Positions 7,756-16,551 of a stretch of DNA of 35,588 nucleotides are shown piece after piece. Positions within the stretch are counted from its first letter, which is position 1. Each line of letters opens with the position of its first letter. This DNA is from an uncultured Rhodospirillales bacterium (GTDB lineage Bacteria; Pseudomonadota; Alphaproteobacteria; Acetobacterales; Acetobacteraceae): contig CAITOL010000109.1 in the NCBI GenBank assembly GCA_903893975.1, positions 1 through 35,588 on the forward strand. Direction: 5' to 3'. A program made the translations under genes and the position numbers. Below the pieces are notes generated by a model, which was not told where the DNA came from, ran no database searches, and worked only from the letters and a program-made list of their open reading frames with translations.

Positions 7756-8691
7756 ATGTCCAACATCTTCGCCGGCACCATCCCCGCTTTGATGACCCCC
7801 TGCCGTCCGGACCGCACCCCGGATTTCGACGCCCTGGTGCGCAAAGCCCGCTCGCTCATCGCCGCCGGCATGTCCGCCGTGGTCTATTGCGGCTCGATGG
7901 GCGACTGGCCGCTGCTGACCGATGAACAGCGGATGGAAGGCGTGGAACGCCTGACCGCCGCCGCGATCCCCGTCGTCGTCGGCACCGGCGCGCAGAACCC
8001 GGCCCGCGCCGCCGCCTTGGCCGCACATGCCAAGCGGGCCGGCGCCAAGGGGTTGATGGTCATCCCGCGCGTGCTGTCGCGCGGCACCTCCCCCGCCGCG
8101 CAAAAGGCGCATTTCGCCGCCGTGCTCGAAGCCGGCGACGGCCTGCCGGCGGTGATCTACAACAGCCCCTATTACGGCTTTGAAACCAAGGCCGACCTGT
8201 TCTTCGCCCTGCGCGCCAACCACGCCAATCTGGTCGGCTTCAAGGAATTCGGCGGCGCCGCCGCCTTGCGCTACGCCGCCGAGCATATCACCGGGCAAGA
8301 CCCGTCGCTCACCCTGATGGTCGGCGTCGATACCCAGGTGTTCCACGGCTACGTCAATTGCGGCGCCGCCGGGGCGATCACCGGCATCGGCAACGTGCTG
8401 CCGAAGCAAGTGCTGCACCTCGTCGCCCTCTGCACCCAGGCCGCCACCGGCGATGCCCAGGCCCGCCGCCGTGCGCTGGAGCTGGAACAGGCGCTGATGG
8501 TGCTGTCCTCGTTCGATGAGGGCGCCGATCTGGTGCTGTACTACAAATACCTGCTGGTGCTGGAAGGGGAGGCGGAATACGCCCTGCACTTCACCCCCAG
8601 CGACGCCCTGTCCGCCAGCCAGCGCCATTACGCCGAAACCCAGCTGGCGCTGTTCAAGGCGTGGTATGCCAACTGGTCCCAAGTGGCCTGA
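7756..8691 (+). CDS. DapA-family lyase/deaminase, probable 1-pyrroline-4-hydroxy-2-carboxylate deaminase
   Basis: This encodes 311 residues, an (alpha/beta)8 barrel of the dihydrodipicolinate synthase/N-acetylneuraminate lyase superfamily. The Schiff-base lysine is K163 in GFKEFGG and the catalytic tyrosine Y135 in IYNSPYYGF. Their 28-residue spacing equals E. coli DapA Y133/K161. The usual GTTGE loop reads GSMGDWPLL, which argues against lysine biosynthesis. The overall text closely resembles what I remember of rhizobial enzymes of hydroxyproline catabolism, which turn cis-4-hydroxy-D-proline-derived pyrroline-4-hydroxy-2-carboxylate into 2-oxoglutarate semialdehyde and ammonia. No other hydroxyproline genes (epimerase, D-amino acid oxidase, semialdehyde dehydrogenase) are visible, so the assignment is by family resemblance only. 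A 2-keto-3-deoxy-acid lyase is the alternative. Confidence 0.75.
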   Translation: MSNIFAGTIPALMTPCRPDRTPDFDALVRKARSLIAAGMSAVVYCGSMGDWPLLTDEQRMEGVERLTAAAIPVVVGTGAQNPARAAALAAHAKRAGAKGLMVIPRVLSRGTSPAAQKAHFAAVLEAGDGLPAVIYNSPYYGFETKADLFFALRANHANLVGFKEFGGAAALRYAAEHITGQDPSLTLMVGVDTQVFHGYVNCGAAGAITGIGNVLPKQVLHLVALCTQAATGDAQARRRALELEQALMVLSSFDEGADLVLYYKYLLVLEGEAEYALHFTPSDALSASQRHYAETQLALFKAWYANWSQVA

Positions 8692-8824
8692 TCCGGGCAC
8701 GTTTCCTTAACCCACCGCCCGTAATCTGCCAGCCAGCCGCGCCGATGCGCGGTTGACTGGCACGGCAGTCCGCTCCTCAGGGTAAGCCCGGCGTGCCCGG
8801 CCACCGCCATCGGGACCACGACGC

Positions 8825-9907
8825 ATGCGCCCCGCCTCGCCTCTGCCTGCCGGCCATAATCTCGGCCTGGACCTGCTGCGCGCGAGCGCGATCCTGCTGG
8901 TGCTGATCTGCCACTGGGCCGGGCATTTCGGCTACTGGCTCGGCGTCGCCATCCCGCCTGCGGTCGAAGCCCTGGGCGATACCGGGGTCGCGCTCTTCTT
9001 CGCCCTCAGCGGCTTTCTGATCGGCCGCATCCTGATCGGCATTGGCGAGCAGCGGCCGGGCTGGGCGGATTTCGCCACCTTCCTGCTGCGCCGCGCCTTG
9101 CGCACCTTGCCGCTCTATCTCCTCTGGCTGGCGCTGCTGCTGCTAGCCTTCCCGCCGCGCACCGACGCCATGGCGACCGGCCTGCGCTTCCTGACCCTGA
9201 CGCAGAACCTGCTGGCCGAGATGCCGGATGACTATTACTTCGCCGTCAGCTGGTCGCTGGCGATCGAGGAATGGTTTTATCTGCTGTTCGGCGCCGCCTT
9301 CCTCGCCGCCGCGCGCTGGCTCGGCGCCCGGCGCGCCGCCCGCCTGGTGCTGCCGCTATTCTTGCTATTGCCGCTGCTCGCCCGGCTGCTGCATGGCGAC
9401 CCGCCATCGCTGGTGCCGTATCGGTTGGATGAAATCGCCTATGGCGTGCTGATGGCCCATCTCGCCCGCCACGGCCGCGGATGGCTGGGCTATCCGCGTG
9501 CCAGCCTTGCCATCGGCCTGGCGCTGATGGCCGTCTCCGTCGCCGGCCTGCCGCCGCACGCGCTGGGGCCGAACACGCTGGTGGCCGGCTGCGCGCTGCT
9601 GCTGCCCGCGTCCATGCGCCTGCGCCACGCGCCGGCCTGGCTGGCCGCCCCCATCCGCTGGATCGCCGGCCGGTCCTATGCACTCTACCTCGTCCACCTC
9701 ACCGTGCTGACCGATATCGTGGAGCGCGGCCTGTGGGAGCCGGGCTGGCTTGGCACCCCGGCTTGCATCGCTTTGGCCATCCTCGGCCCGGCGGTGCTGG
9801 CGGAGCTTTCCTGGCGGCTGCTGGAACAACCCGTCCTGCGCCTGCGCCCGGCCCAGGCCCGAACGCGCGCCCCGATGCCGGCCGGCATTGAAATTGCCTT
9901 GCCGTAG
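8825..9907 (+). CDS. Acyltransferase 3 family membrane protein (OafA/YrhL-like)
   Basis: This encodes 360 residues, an integral membrane protein with about ten hydrophobic segments. The N-terminal LGLDLLRASAILLVLICHW carries the R...H pair conserved in acyltransferase-3 proteins, followed by GVALFFALSGFLIG, the second family motif. FAVSWSLAIEEWFYLLF in the middle is also typical. These proteins transfer acetyl or other acyl groups from the cytoplasm to sugars of lipopolysaccharide, exopolysaccharide or other surface glycans. No glycan biosynthesis genes are next to it, so the acceptor is unknown. The upstream gap of 133 bases holds no clear signal. The gene lies 39 bases before the YdhR-like gene. 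Confidence 0.9.
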   Translation: MRPASPLPAGHNLGLDLLRASAILLVLICHWAGHFGYWLGVAIPPAVEALGDTGVALFFALSGFLIGRILIGIGEQRPGWADFATFLLRRALRTLPLYLLWLALLLLAFPPRTDAMATGLRFLTLTQNLLAEMPDDYYFAVSWSLAIEEWFYLLFGAAFLAAARWLGARRAARLVLPLFLLLPLLARLLHGDPPSLVPYRLDEIAYGVLMAHLARHGRGWLGYPRASLAIGLALMAVSVAGLPPHALGPNTLVAGCALLLPASMRLRHAPAWLAAPIRWIAGRSYALYLVHLTVLTDIVERGLWEPGWLGTPACIALAILGPAVLAELSWRLLEQPVLRLRPAQARTRAPMPAGIEIALP

Positions 9908-9946
9908 CGTAACCTGCCGCCCAAACAAACCATGAGGGCGCGCCAG

Positions 9947-10279
9947 ATGTATATCCTGCAAGTCAACTTCGCCTACCGCAACATGTCCCCCGCTTTGCAA
10001 GCCGCCAATAACACCGAAGACCGGGCCAAACCCTTCCTCGACGTGGCCGGCCTGCTTTGGAAAATCTGGCTCAACACCGAAGGCGGCCCGAAAGTGGGTG
10101 GCATTTACTGCTTCGATAGCCGGGCCAATGCGGAAGCCTATCTTGCCGGGCCGATTGTCGCCCGCATGAAGGCAAACCCTGATATGGTGGACCTGACCAC
10201 GCAGATCTACGCCGTCACCGAAGCCCCCAGCCGCATCACCCACGCGCCCGTGCCGTTCCTGGCCGCCGCAGCGCAATAG
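9947..10279 (+). CDS. YdhR-like putative monooxygenase-fold protein
   Basis: This encodes 110 residues starting MYILQVNFAYRNM. An ATG at 9932 is in frame, but the GAGGG at 9934-9938 is placed as the ribosome-binding site of ATG 9947, so the shorter form is preferred. LWKIWLNTEGGPKVGGIYCFD and ANAEAYLAGPIVARM match the YdhR family, a dimeric alpha/beta-barrel (ABM-like) fold of roughly 100 residues. YdhR was proposed as a monooxygenase, but its activity is not established. The gene is 14 bases from the SDR gene and probably cotranscribed with it. Confidence 0.75.
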   Translation: MYILQVNFAYRNMSPALQAANNTEDRAKPFLDVAGLLWKIWLNTEGGPKVGGIYCFDSRANAEAYLAGPIVARMKANPDMVDLTTQIYAVTEAPSRITHAPVPFLAAAAQ

Positions 10280-10293
10280 CAGGATCCGCGATC

Positions 10294-11079
10294 ATGCCCC
10301 ATCACTGGACCGATCAGGTCGCCCTGGTCACTGGCGGCGCCCGCGGCCTCGGCCGCGCCATCTGCCGCGCGTTGGCCGCGAAAGGTGCGGCGGTTGCGGT
10401 CAACTACACCTCCCGCCCCGACGCGGCGGCGGCCCTGGTGGCCGAGATCCATGCCGCCGGCGGCCGCGCCATCGCCGTGCGCGCCGACGTGGCGGATGCC
10501 GCGGCGGTGGAGGCGATGGCAGCCCAGGTGGCGGCCGAACTCGGCCCGATCTCCATCCTGGTCAACAATGCCGGCATCGCCTGGTCGGCCACGCTGGAAA
10601 GCTTTGAGCCCGCCGGCTTCGCCCGCCTGCGCGCGGTCAATGTGGATGGCACCATCCACGCCACCCGTGCCGTGCTGCCCGGCATGAAGGCGGCCGGCTA
10701 TGGCCGCATCGTCAACATCTCCTCGGTCGCCGCCTTCGCCACCTCGGGCTTCCCCGGCAACCATTTCTACGCCTCCACCAAGGCGGAGGTGAACGTGCTC
10801 ACCCGCCGGTTCGCGCTCGAACTCGGCGCCCACGGCATCACCGTCAACGCGGTCGCCCCCGGCTTCACCCGCACCGACATGACCGAAGGCGGCCATTCGC
10901 CAGAGGCCTGGAAAGCGATTGAAGCCAGCTTCGCCGTGCGCGCCATCACCGGGCGGGTGGGGGAGCCGGAGGACATCGCCAACGCCGTCGCCTTCTTCGC
11001 CGCCCCGGACTCGAGCTGGATCACCGCCCAGGTGCTGGCCGTCGATGGCGGCCGCACCGACTTCATCGGCCACGGCTAA
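10294..11079 (+). CDS. SDR family oxidoreductase (FabG-like)
   Basis: This encodes 261 residues, a classical short-chain dehydrogenase/reductase. The cofactor motif is TGGARGLG (13-20), with NNAG at 91-94, catalytic Ser143/144 in NISS, and Tyr159-x3-Lys163 in YASTK. NYTSR after the second strand suggests NADP(H) preference. The C-terminal VLAVDGG is typical of FabG-like enzymes. The expected reaction is reduction of a 3-oxoacyl thioester or another ketone; the substrate is unknown. An AGGAT ribosome-binding site precedes the ATG. The 31-base gap to mgtA makes it likely that both are on one transcript, although no functional link is obvious. Confidence 0.9.
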   Translation: MPHHWTDQVALVTGGARGLGRAICRALAAKGAAVAVNYTSRPDAAAALVAEIHAAGGRAIAVRADVADAAAVEAMAAQVAAELGPISILVNNAGIAWSATLESFEPAGFARLRAVNVDGTIHATRAVLPGMKAAGYGRIVNISSVAAFATSGFPGNHFYASTKAEVNVLTRRFALELGAHGITVNAVAPGFTRTDMTEGGHSPEAWKAIEASFAVRAITGRVGEPEDIANAVAFFAAPDSSWITAQVLAVDGGRTDFIGHG

Positions 11080-11110
11080 CCGGCCAACCCACCGCAGCAA
11101 AGGAACGAAC

Positions 11111-13627
11111 ATGGCCGGATCCCCGTTTTGGACCCAAGATCCGGCAGAAGCGGCATCCGCCCTGGGCTGCACGCTGGCGGGGCTGACCACGGTTGACGCC
11201 GCCGCCCGTCTGGCGACCTATGGCCGCAACGCCGACCAGCAGGCGCGGGAAGCTGGCGTGCTGCGCGCCGTCGGCCGCCGCCTGCTGGAACCGATGTGCC
11301 TGATCCTGATCGCGGCGGCCATCGTCTCCGCCGTCACCGGCGATGTGCCGAGCGCGCTGATCATCCTGGTCATCCTCGCCGCCTCCGTCACGCTCGATAC
11401 GGTGCAGGAAGGCAGCGCCAAACGGGCGGCAGAAGCCCTGCGCCAGTCGGTCGCGCTGAAGGCGGAGGTCAAGCGCGACGGCGCCTTCGTGTCCGTCGAT
11501 GCTGAAACCGTCGTGCCCGGCGATGTGTTCCGCGTCGGCGTGGGCGACATCATCCCCGCCGATGCGCTGGTGCTGGACGCGAGCGCCTTCACCGCCAACG
11601 AGGCCGCCTTAACCGGCGAGCCCTATGGTGTGATCAAGCGGCCGGGCGTCGTGGCCGGACAAACGGCGGCGGAGGCCAGCAACGCTCTGTTTCGCGGTGC
11701 GGTGGCGCAAACCGGCGATGCGATCGGCCTGGCGGTCGGCACCGGCGCCAACACGCTGTTCGGCAAAGCGGCGCAGGCGTTGAACGAGGCCAGCGCGATC
11801 TCCCCCTTCCAGCAGGATCTGCGCCAGCTCGGCTACCTCGTCGCCCGCGCCACCGCGGTGCTGGTGCTCGGCGTGCTGGCCGCCAACGTCGCCTTCGGCC
11901 GGCCGGTGATCCAGTCACTGATGTTCGCCGTCGCCCTCGCCGTGGGGCTGACGCCGGAATTGCTGCCGATGATCACCACCGTCACCCTCTCGCGCGGCGC
12001 GGTACGCATGGCGCGCCGCAAGGTCATCGTCAAACGCCTCTCCGCCATTCACGACCTCGGCGCGATGACGGTGCTGTGCACCGACAAAACCGGCACCCTC
12101 ACCTCGGCGAAGATCGAACTCGCCGGCTCCCTGCTGCCAGATGGCGCCAGCGATCCGCGCCCGGCCATGCTCGCGGCGGTGGCCGCCAGCCTCGGCGGCG
12201 ATAAAGGCTCGCTCGATGCCGCGCTCGCCACCGCCCAGCCCGACGCGCATCAGGGCTGGACCCGCAAGGGCCTGCTGCCGTTCGACTACCAGCGCCGCAT
12301 GGGCGCGGTGCTCGCGGATGGGCCGGCGGGGCTGCTGCTGATCGTCAAAGGCGCGCCGGAAGCGGTCATCGCCGCCTGCACCCGCACCGCCAATGGCAGC
12401 CTGGACGCGGCCGCCGCGCTGGCTTCCGTCAAGGCGTTGGCCGCCCAAGGCCTGCGCGCCGTCGCCGTGGCCTCCCGCCCCTGGACCGACCCGGCGCGCG
12501 ACCCGGAAGCGGCCGACGAAACCGGGCTGGTGTTTGAAGGGCTCTGCACCTTCGCCGACCCGCCGAAGGCCAGCGCCCCCGCCGCCGTCGCCCGGCTGTC
12601 CGCCGCCGGGGTGCGCGTGGTGATCCTGTCTGGTGACGACCCGCTGGTGGTGGCCCGGCTGGCCAAAATCGTCGCCCTGCGCAGCGATCAGGTGATGACC
12701 GGCACCGAGATCGACACACTCTCGCACGAGGCGCTGCAAATCCGCGTCCACAGCACCGACGTCTTCGCCCGCCTGTCGCCCGACCAGAAGGTGCGGGTGG
12801 TGCACGCCCTGCGCGCCTCCGGCGCCATTGTCGGCTTCATGGGCGATGGGGTGAACGACGCGCCGGGCATCAAGGCCGCCGATGTCGGCCTGTCGGTCGA
12901 TGGCGCCACCGGGGTTGCCCGCGCGGCGGCGGATATGATCCTGCTGGATTCCGACCTCGCCGTGGTGGCGGACGGGGTGGACGAAGGCCGCCGCACCTTC
13001 GCCAACATCCTGAAATACGTGCGCATGGGCGCGAGTTCCAATTTCGGCAACATGCTGTCGATGGCCGCCGCCTCGCTGTTCCTGCCGTTTCTGCCGATGC
13101 TGGCAACGCAGATCCTGCTGAACAACCTGCTGTATGACATCTCGGAAATCGGCGTGCCGTTCGACAATGTCAGCACCACCGATATCGCCAAACCGCAGCG
13201 CTGGCAGATGAAGGACATCGTCCGCTTCGCCGCCGTCATGGGGCCGCTGTCGTCACTGTTCGACATGGCGACCTTTGCGGCATTGTATCTCGGGTTCGCC
13301 ACCAGCCCGGAGGTGTTCCGCACCGGCTGGTTCGTCGAGTCGATCGCCACCCAAACCCTGGTGGTGTTCCTCATCCGCACCCATGGCCGCCCATGGCACA
13401 ACATGCCCAACCCGGCGCTGACCCTGACCACGCTGGGCGCGCTGGCGGTGGCACTGATGATCCCCTTCTCCCCCCTGGGCGCCTGGTTCGGCTTCCAGAC
13501 CCCGTCAGCCACCGTCAACCTGACGCTGGCTGCCATCGTCGGGATTTATCTGCTGTGCGCGGAACTGGTGAAACCCTATGCGATCCTTGGCGCGCTAACG
13601 GTGCAGCGTCGGCTCAGCGCCCGATAA
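11111..13627 (+). CDS. mgtA: Magnesium-translocating P-type ATPase (MgtA/MgtB type, P3B)
   Basis: This encodes 838 residues from the ATG with AAAGGA upstream; a longer open frame upstream is a shadow of the SDR gene. P-type ATPase motifs are in order: ALTGEP in the actuator domain (about 168), membrane segment with GLTPELLPMI, the phosphorylation site DKTGTLT with Asp325, FVDPPK-like FADPPK, and GDGVNDAP at about 578. The C-terminal SSNFGN and LPMLATQILLNNLLYDIS are specific to MgtA/MgtB Mg2+ importers and not to Ca2+ or heavy-metal pumps. It lies in the inner membrane and imports Mg2+ at low supply. It is somewhat shorter than E. coli MgtA (about 900) through a short N terminus. No Mg2+-sensing leader can fit in the 31-base gap. 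The 3' end overlaps the convergent crotonase gene by 14 bases. Confidence 0.9.
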   Translation: MAGSPFWTQDPAEAASALGCTLAGLTTVDAAARLATYGRNADQQAREAGVLRAVGRRLLEPMCLILIAAAIVSAVTGDVPSALIILVILAASVTLDTVQEGSAKRAAEALRQSVALKAEVKRDGAFVSVDAETVVPGDVFRVGVGDIIPADALVLDASAFTANEAALTGEPYGVIKRPGVVAGQTAAEASNALFRGAVAQTGDAIGLAVGTGANTLFGKAAQALNEASAISPFQQDLRQLGYLVARATAVLVLGVLAANVAFGRPVIQSLMFAVALAVGLTPELLPMITTVTLSRGAVRMARRKVIVKRLSAIHDLGAMTVLCTDKTGTLTSAKIELAGSLLPDGASDPRPAMLAAVAASLGGDKGSLDAALATAQPDAHQGWTRKGLLPFDYQRRMGAVLADGPAGLLLIVKGAPEAVIAACTRTANGSLDAAAALASVKALAAQGLRAVAVASRPWTDPARDPEAADETGLVFEGLCTFADPPKASAPAAVARLSAAGVRVVILSGDDPLVVARLAKIVALRSDQVMTGTEIDTLSHEALQIRVHSTDVFARLSPDQKVRVVHALRASGAIVGFMGDGVNDAPGIKAADVGLSVDGATGVARAAADMILLDSDLAVVADGVDEGRRTFANILKYVRMGASSNFGNMLSMAAASLFLPFLPMLATQILLNNLLYDISEIGVPFDNVSTTDIAKPQRWQMKDIVRFAAVMGPLSSLFDMATFAALYLGFATSPEVFRTGWFVESIATQTLVVFLIRTHGRPWHNMPNPALTLTTLGALAVALMIPFSPLGAWFGFQTPSATVNLTLAAIVGIYLLCAELVKPYAILGALTVQRRLSAR

Positions 13628-14408
13628 AGACCGGTTTGCGCTTTTCCAGGAAGGCATGCCGGGCTTCTTTGGCGTCCTCGCTGGCGAAGGCCATGCGGAT
13701 ATTCGCCACCTCGTAGCGTAGCTGCTGCTCCATATCCGTGCTTTCCATCGCCCGCGTCATGCCGCGCTTCAGCAGCCGCAGGGTAATCGGCGACCATTCG
13801 CACAGTTGCTGGCAATAGTCCGCCAGCCGCGCCGACAACTGGTCATCGTCCACCACCTCGCCCGCCATGCCCAGCGCCACCGCCTCGTCCCCGAGCACAG
13901 TGCGGTTTTCCAGCATGAAGCGCATGCCCTGCTCGTAGCCCATGGCTTGCGGCAGGGTGATGGTCAGCCCGGCATCCGGCGAGCCACCAATGCGGGTGTA
14001 GCCGGCCATCAGCCGGGCAGACCGGGCGACGATCCGCACATCCGCCGCCATCGCCAGGCCAAGCCCGGCGCCCACGGCCACGCCATTAATCCCGGCGACC
14101 ACCGGCTTGTCACAGCGTTTGCGCATCGCCAGCAGGAAATTGCCCACCCAGCCCACATCATCCAACTGCGCCGCCTGCGGCGACAGCGGCGTGTAATCGC
14201 CGCGCCCGGTCAGATCCAACCCGGCGCAGAAACTGTCGCCGCTGCCGGTGATGGCGATCACCCGCACATCGTCAATCTTCGCCGCCGCATCCACCGCCGC
14301 GATCACCGCCCAGGCCAGTTCAGTGTTAATGGCGTTCTTCTTGGCCGGCCGGTTCAAGGTGATGGTGCGCACATGGCCCGCATCGGAAACGGTGACGACA
14401 TCGCTCAT
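13614..14408 (-). CDS. Enoyl-CoA hydratase/isomerase (crotonase) family protein 1
   Basis: This encodes 264 residues of crotonase fold. ITLNRPAKKNAIN and the oxyanion-hole regions FCAGLDL and INGVAVGAGLGLAMAADVRI are clear. By eye, the two catalytic glutamates of rat enoyl-CoA hydratase (Glu144, Glu164) are replaced by Gly and Tyr. An acidic residue is kept in SPDAG, the position used by several enoyl-CoA isomerases such as PaaG. It is therefore more likely an isomerase or other crotonase activity than a hydratase. It is the last gene of a three-gene minus-strand set (MDR, crotonase 2, crotonase 1) with a 29-base gap to the upstream crotonase. Its 3' end overlaps mgtA by 14 bases. Confidence 0.88.
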   Translation of the reverse strand: MSDVVTVSDAGHVRTITLNRPAKKNAINTELAWAVIAAVDAAAKIDDVRVIAITGSGDSFCAGLDLTGRGDYTPLSPQAAQLDDVGWVGNFLLAMRKRCDKPVVAGINGVAVGAGLGLAMAADVRIVARSARLMAGYTRIGGSPDAGLTITLPQAMGYEQGMRFMLENRTVLGDEAVALGMAGEVVDDDQLSARLADYCQQLCEWSPITLRLLKRGMTRAMESTDMEQQLRYEVANIRMAFASEDAKEARHAFLEKRKPVFIGR

Positions 14409-14437
14409 TGCTGATCTCCCAAATATGGCGGGGCGTC

Positions 14438-15247
14438 TTAGCGCCCCTTGAAGTCCGCCGGACGCTTTTCGAGGAACGAGGTCATGCCCTCGCGGAAATC
14501 CTCGGTACGCTTCATTTGCAGGAATTGCAGATACACGTGGTGCACATGGTCGTTGAAACTCTCATTCAGGCCCATGCGCATCAGCCGCTTGGAGGATTCG
14601 ACCGCCAGCGGCGCATTGGCCGCAATCTCCGCCGCCAGCGCGCGGGCGCGGGCCGGCAACTCCGCGTCCGGCACCACATGGTTGGTCAGACCGAGGTCGA
14701 GGCACTCCGCCGCCGACAAAGTGCGCCCGGTAAAGATCAGCTCCGCCGCCTTGGCCCAGCCGAGCATGCGCGGCAGATACCAGGTGCCGCCGCTTTCCGG
14801 CACGATGCCGCGCTTGACGAACGCCGCCGCCATTTTGGCACTTTCCGCCATCACCCGCATGTCGCAGCCCAACGCGGTATCGAAGCCATAGCCGGCGGCG
14901 GACCCGTTCAGCGCGCAGATTGTCGGCTTGTCCAGGTTGAACAGCACCGTCGGCGGGGTGTTGCGCAGGTCCAGATTGACCGAAACCGGATCGCTGGCGT
15001 TGTTGGCGCCGATGCCCTTGCCGGCCACCGCGTCGGCAATATCCAGCCCGACGCAGAACGCCCGGCCGGCGCCGGTCAGCAGCACCACCCGCACCGCCGG
15101 GTCGGCATTGGCCCGCAGCAGCAGATCGCTCAGCAAGGCCAGCATCGGCCGGGTGATGGCGTTCAGCCGCTCCGGCCGGTTCAGCGTCAGCGTGGCGATA
15201 CCGCCCGACACCTCATACAACACCTCCGCCTGCGCCGGATCACTCAT
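14438..15247 (-). CDS. Enoyl-CoA hydratase/isomerase (crotonase) family protein 2
   Basis: This encodes 269 residues, a second crotonase paralog. Family marks are LTLNRPERLNAI, FCVGLDIAD (oxyanion hole), LNGSAAGYGFDTALGCDMR, and C-terminal ESSKRLMRMG with MTSFLEKRPADFKGR. The Glu144 position is Asp and the Glu164 position Phe by eye alignment, while GIVPESGGTW carries an acid where PaaG-like isomerases have Asp. It probably acts on an acyl-CoA in fatty or aromatic acid catabolism. It lies 20 bases downstream of the MDR gene and 29 before crotonase 1, consistent with one operon. The two paralogs are clearly different in sequence, so this is not a recent duplication. Confidence 0.9.
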   Translation of the reverse strand: MSDPAQAEVLYEVSGGIATLTLNRPERLNAITRPMLALLSDLLLRANADPAVRVVLLTGAGRAFCVGLDIADAVAGKGIGANNASDPVSVNLDLRNTPPTVLFNLDKPTICALNGSAAGYGFDTALGCDMRVMAESAKMAAAFVKRGIVPESGGTWYLPRMLGWAKAAELIFTGRTLSAAECLDLGLTNHVVPDAELPARARALAAEIAANAPLAVESSKRLMRMGLNESFNDHVHHVYLQFLQMKRTEDFREGMTSFLEKRPADFKGR

Positions 15248-15267
15248 CGGCCAGTTCCTTCCCGCTG

Positions 15268-16401
15268 TTACGATGCAGCTTTATGCGGCGCGATCAGGAA
15301 TTTCTCCCCGGTGGCGCGGCGGTTATAGGCGGCGATGTTGGCCGGTTGCAGCGCCTCCTGCAACGACAGCGTGGCGGTGTAGTGGCTGGCGAAGGTGGTT
15401 TTCAGCCCGGCGACCACGCGCGCGCGCATCTTCGCCACCTCGGCCGGACCGACCTTGACCATATACGGCGTCAGCAGCCAGCCGCCCACGCCCCACGCCA
15501 TGCCAAAGCCGCGATTAAACTCGGTCGGCCCGGTATTCAGCCCGCCGTAAATATAAACCTGCTTATGCACCGATGAGCCGTAGCGGCTGTAAACCGTGGC
15601 CTTGGCGTTGATCGCCGCCTCCATCGCGGTCAGAATCTGCCCGGCGAGCTTGCCGCCGCCAATGGCATCAAAGGCCAGCGTGGCGCCGGTTGCGGTCAGT
15701 GCCGCGATCAGGTCTTCCATAAAGCTCGGCGACGAACTGTCGCAGATATGCTGGGCGCCGATGCCGCGCAGCAACGCCGCCTGCGCGGGGTTGCGCACGA
15801 TGTTGACCAGGCCGATCCCGTCTTCGAGGCAGATCTTGTTCAACATCTGCCCGAGGTTGGACGCGGCCGCCGTGTGCACCAGCGCCGTATGGCCTTCCAG
15901 CCGCATGGTGCCGACCATGCCCAACGCGGTCAGCGGGTTCACGAAGCACGAGGCACCATCGGCCGGCGCCGTGCCATCGGGCAGCAGCAGGCAATCCGCC
16001 GCCTTCAGCACCCGGTATTGCGCGTACATCGCCCCGCCCAGGATCGCCACCGTTTTGCCCAGCAACGCCTGCGCATTGGCACCGGCGGCCACCACAACGC
16101 CCGCGCCCTCATTGCCCACGGGCATGGACTCGTCCAGCCGCCCGGCCATTGCCCGCATCAGCCCCGGCGGCACGCTCGCGGTCACCACCGGCTGCTCCGC
16201 CGTGCCGGACAGCGTCGCCGTCGACATATCCGCCGCCCCGAGCAACAGCCCCAGGTCGGACGGGTTCAAGGGGGAGGCTTCCACCCGCACCACCACCTCA
16301 TCGGCCGTCGGCACCGGGGTTGGCACGCGTTGCAGCGACAGTTCCAGCGTGCCGCTGGCGGTGATGAGCGAGCGGAGTTGCAGTCCGGTCGTGTGGGTCA
16401 T
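15268..16401 (-). CDS. Zinc-binding dehydrogenase-like MDR oxidoreductase
   Basis: This encodes 377 residues of the medium-chain dehydrogenase/reductase superfamily. The GroES-like part contains VRVEASPLNPSDLGLLLG and VGNEGAGVVVAAG. The Rossmann part has TALVHTAAASNLGQMLNKI and FDAIGGGKLAGQIL. No cysteine-rich structural zinc lobe or catalytic zinc ligand set is seen, as expected for the quinone reductase/enoyl reductase branch, so it is probably NADPH-dependent. A GGGGAAA site lies ahead of the ATG. It is the first gene of the minus-strand set with two crotonases, suggesting reduction of an enoyl-type intermediate. It is divergent from the aminotransferase gene across 150 bases. Confidence 0.85.
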   Translation of the reverse strand: MTHTTGLQLRSLITASGTLELSLQRVPTPVPTADEVVVRVEASPLNPSDLGLLLGAADMSTATLSGTAEQPVVTASVPPGLMRAMAGRLDESMPVGNEGAGVVVAAGANAQALLGKTVAILGGAMYAQYRVLKAADCLLLPDGTAPADGASCFVNPLTALGMVGTMRLEGHTALVHTAAASNLGQMLNKICLEDGIGLVNIVRNPAQAALLRGIGAQHICDSSSPSFMEDLIAALTATGATLAFDAIGGGKLAGQILTAMEAAINAKATVYSRYGSSVHKQVYIYGGLNTGPTEFNRGFGMAWGVGGWLLTPYMVKVGPAEVAKMRARVVAGLKTTFASHYTATLSLQEALQPANIAAYNRRATGEKFLIAPHKAAS

Positions 16402-16551
16402 GATGCGTTTCCCCGATCAGGATGATGTTGGCGCCCAGCCTGCACAGCCGCCGCCTGCGCCGTCAAATCTGCCAGCCAACGCCGCCGGTGCGGTTGCCAG
16501 CCGCCCGCCTCCGGCGTTACTGCTTATGCCAAACCAAAGGGAAATCCGGAA

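Noticed and set aside
10919-11110. An N-terminal extension of mgtA by 64 codons
   Set aside because: The extension lies inside the SDR gene in another frame and lacks MgtA homology; the ATG at 11111 has a proper ribosome-binding site.
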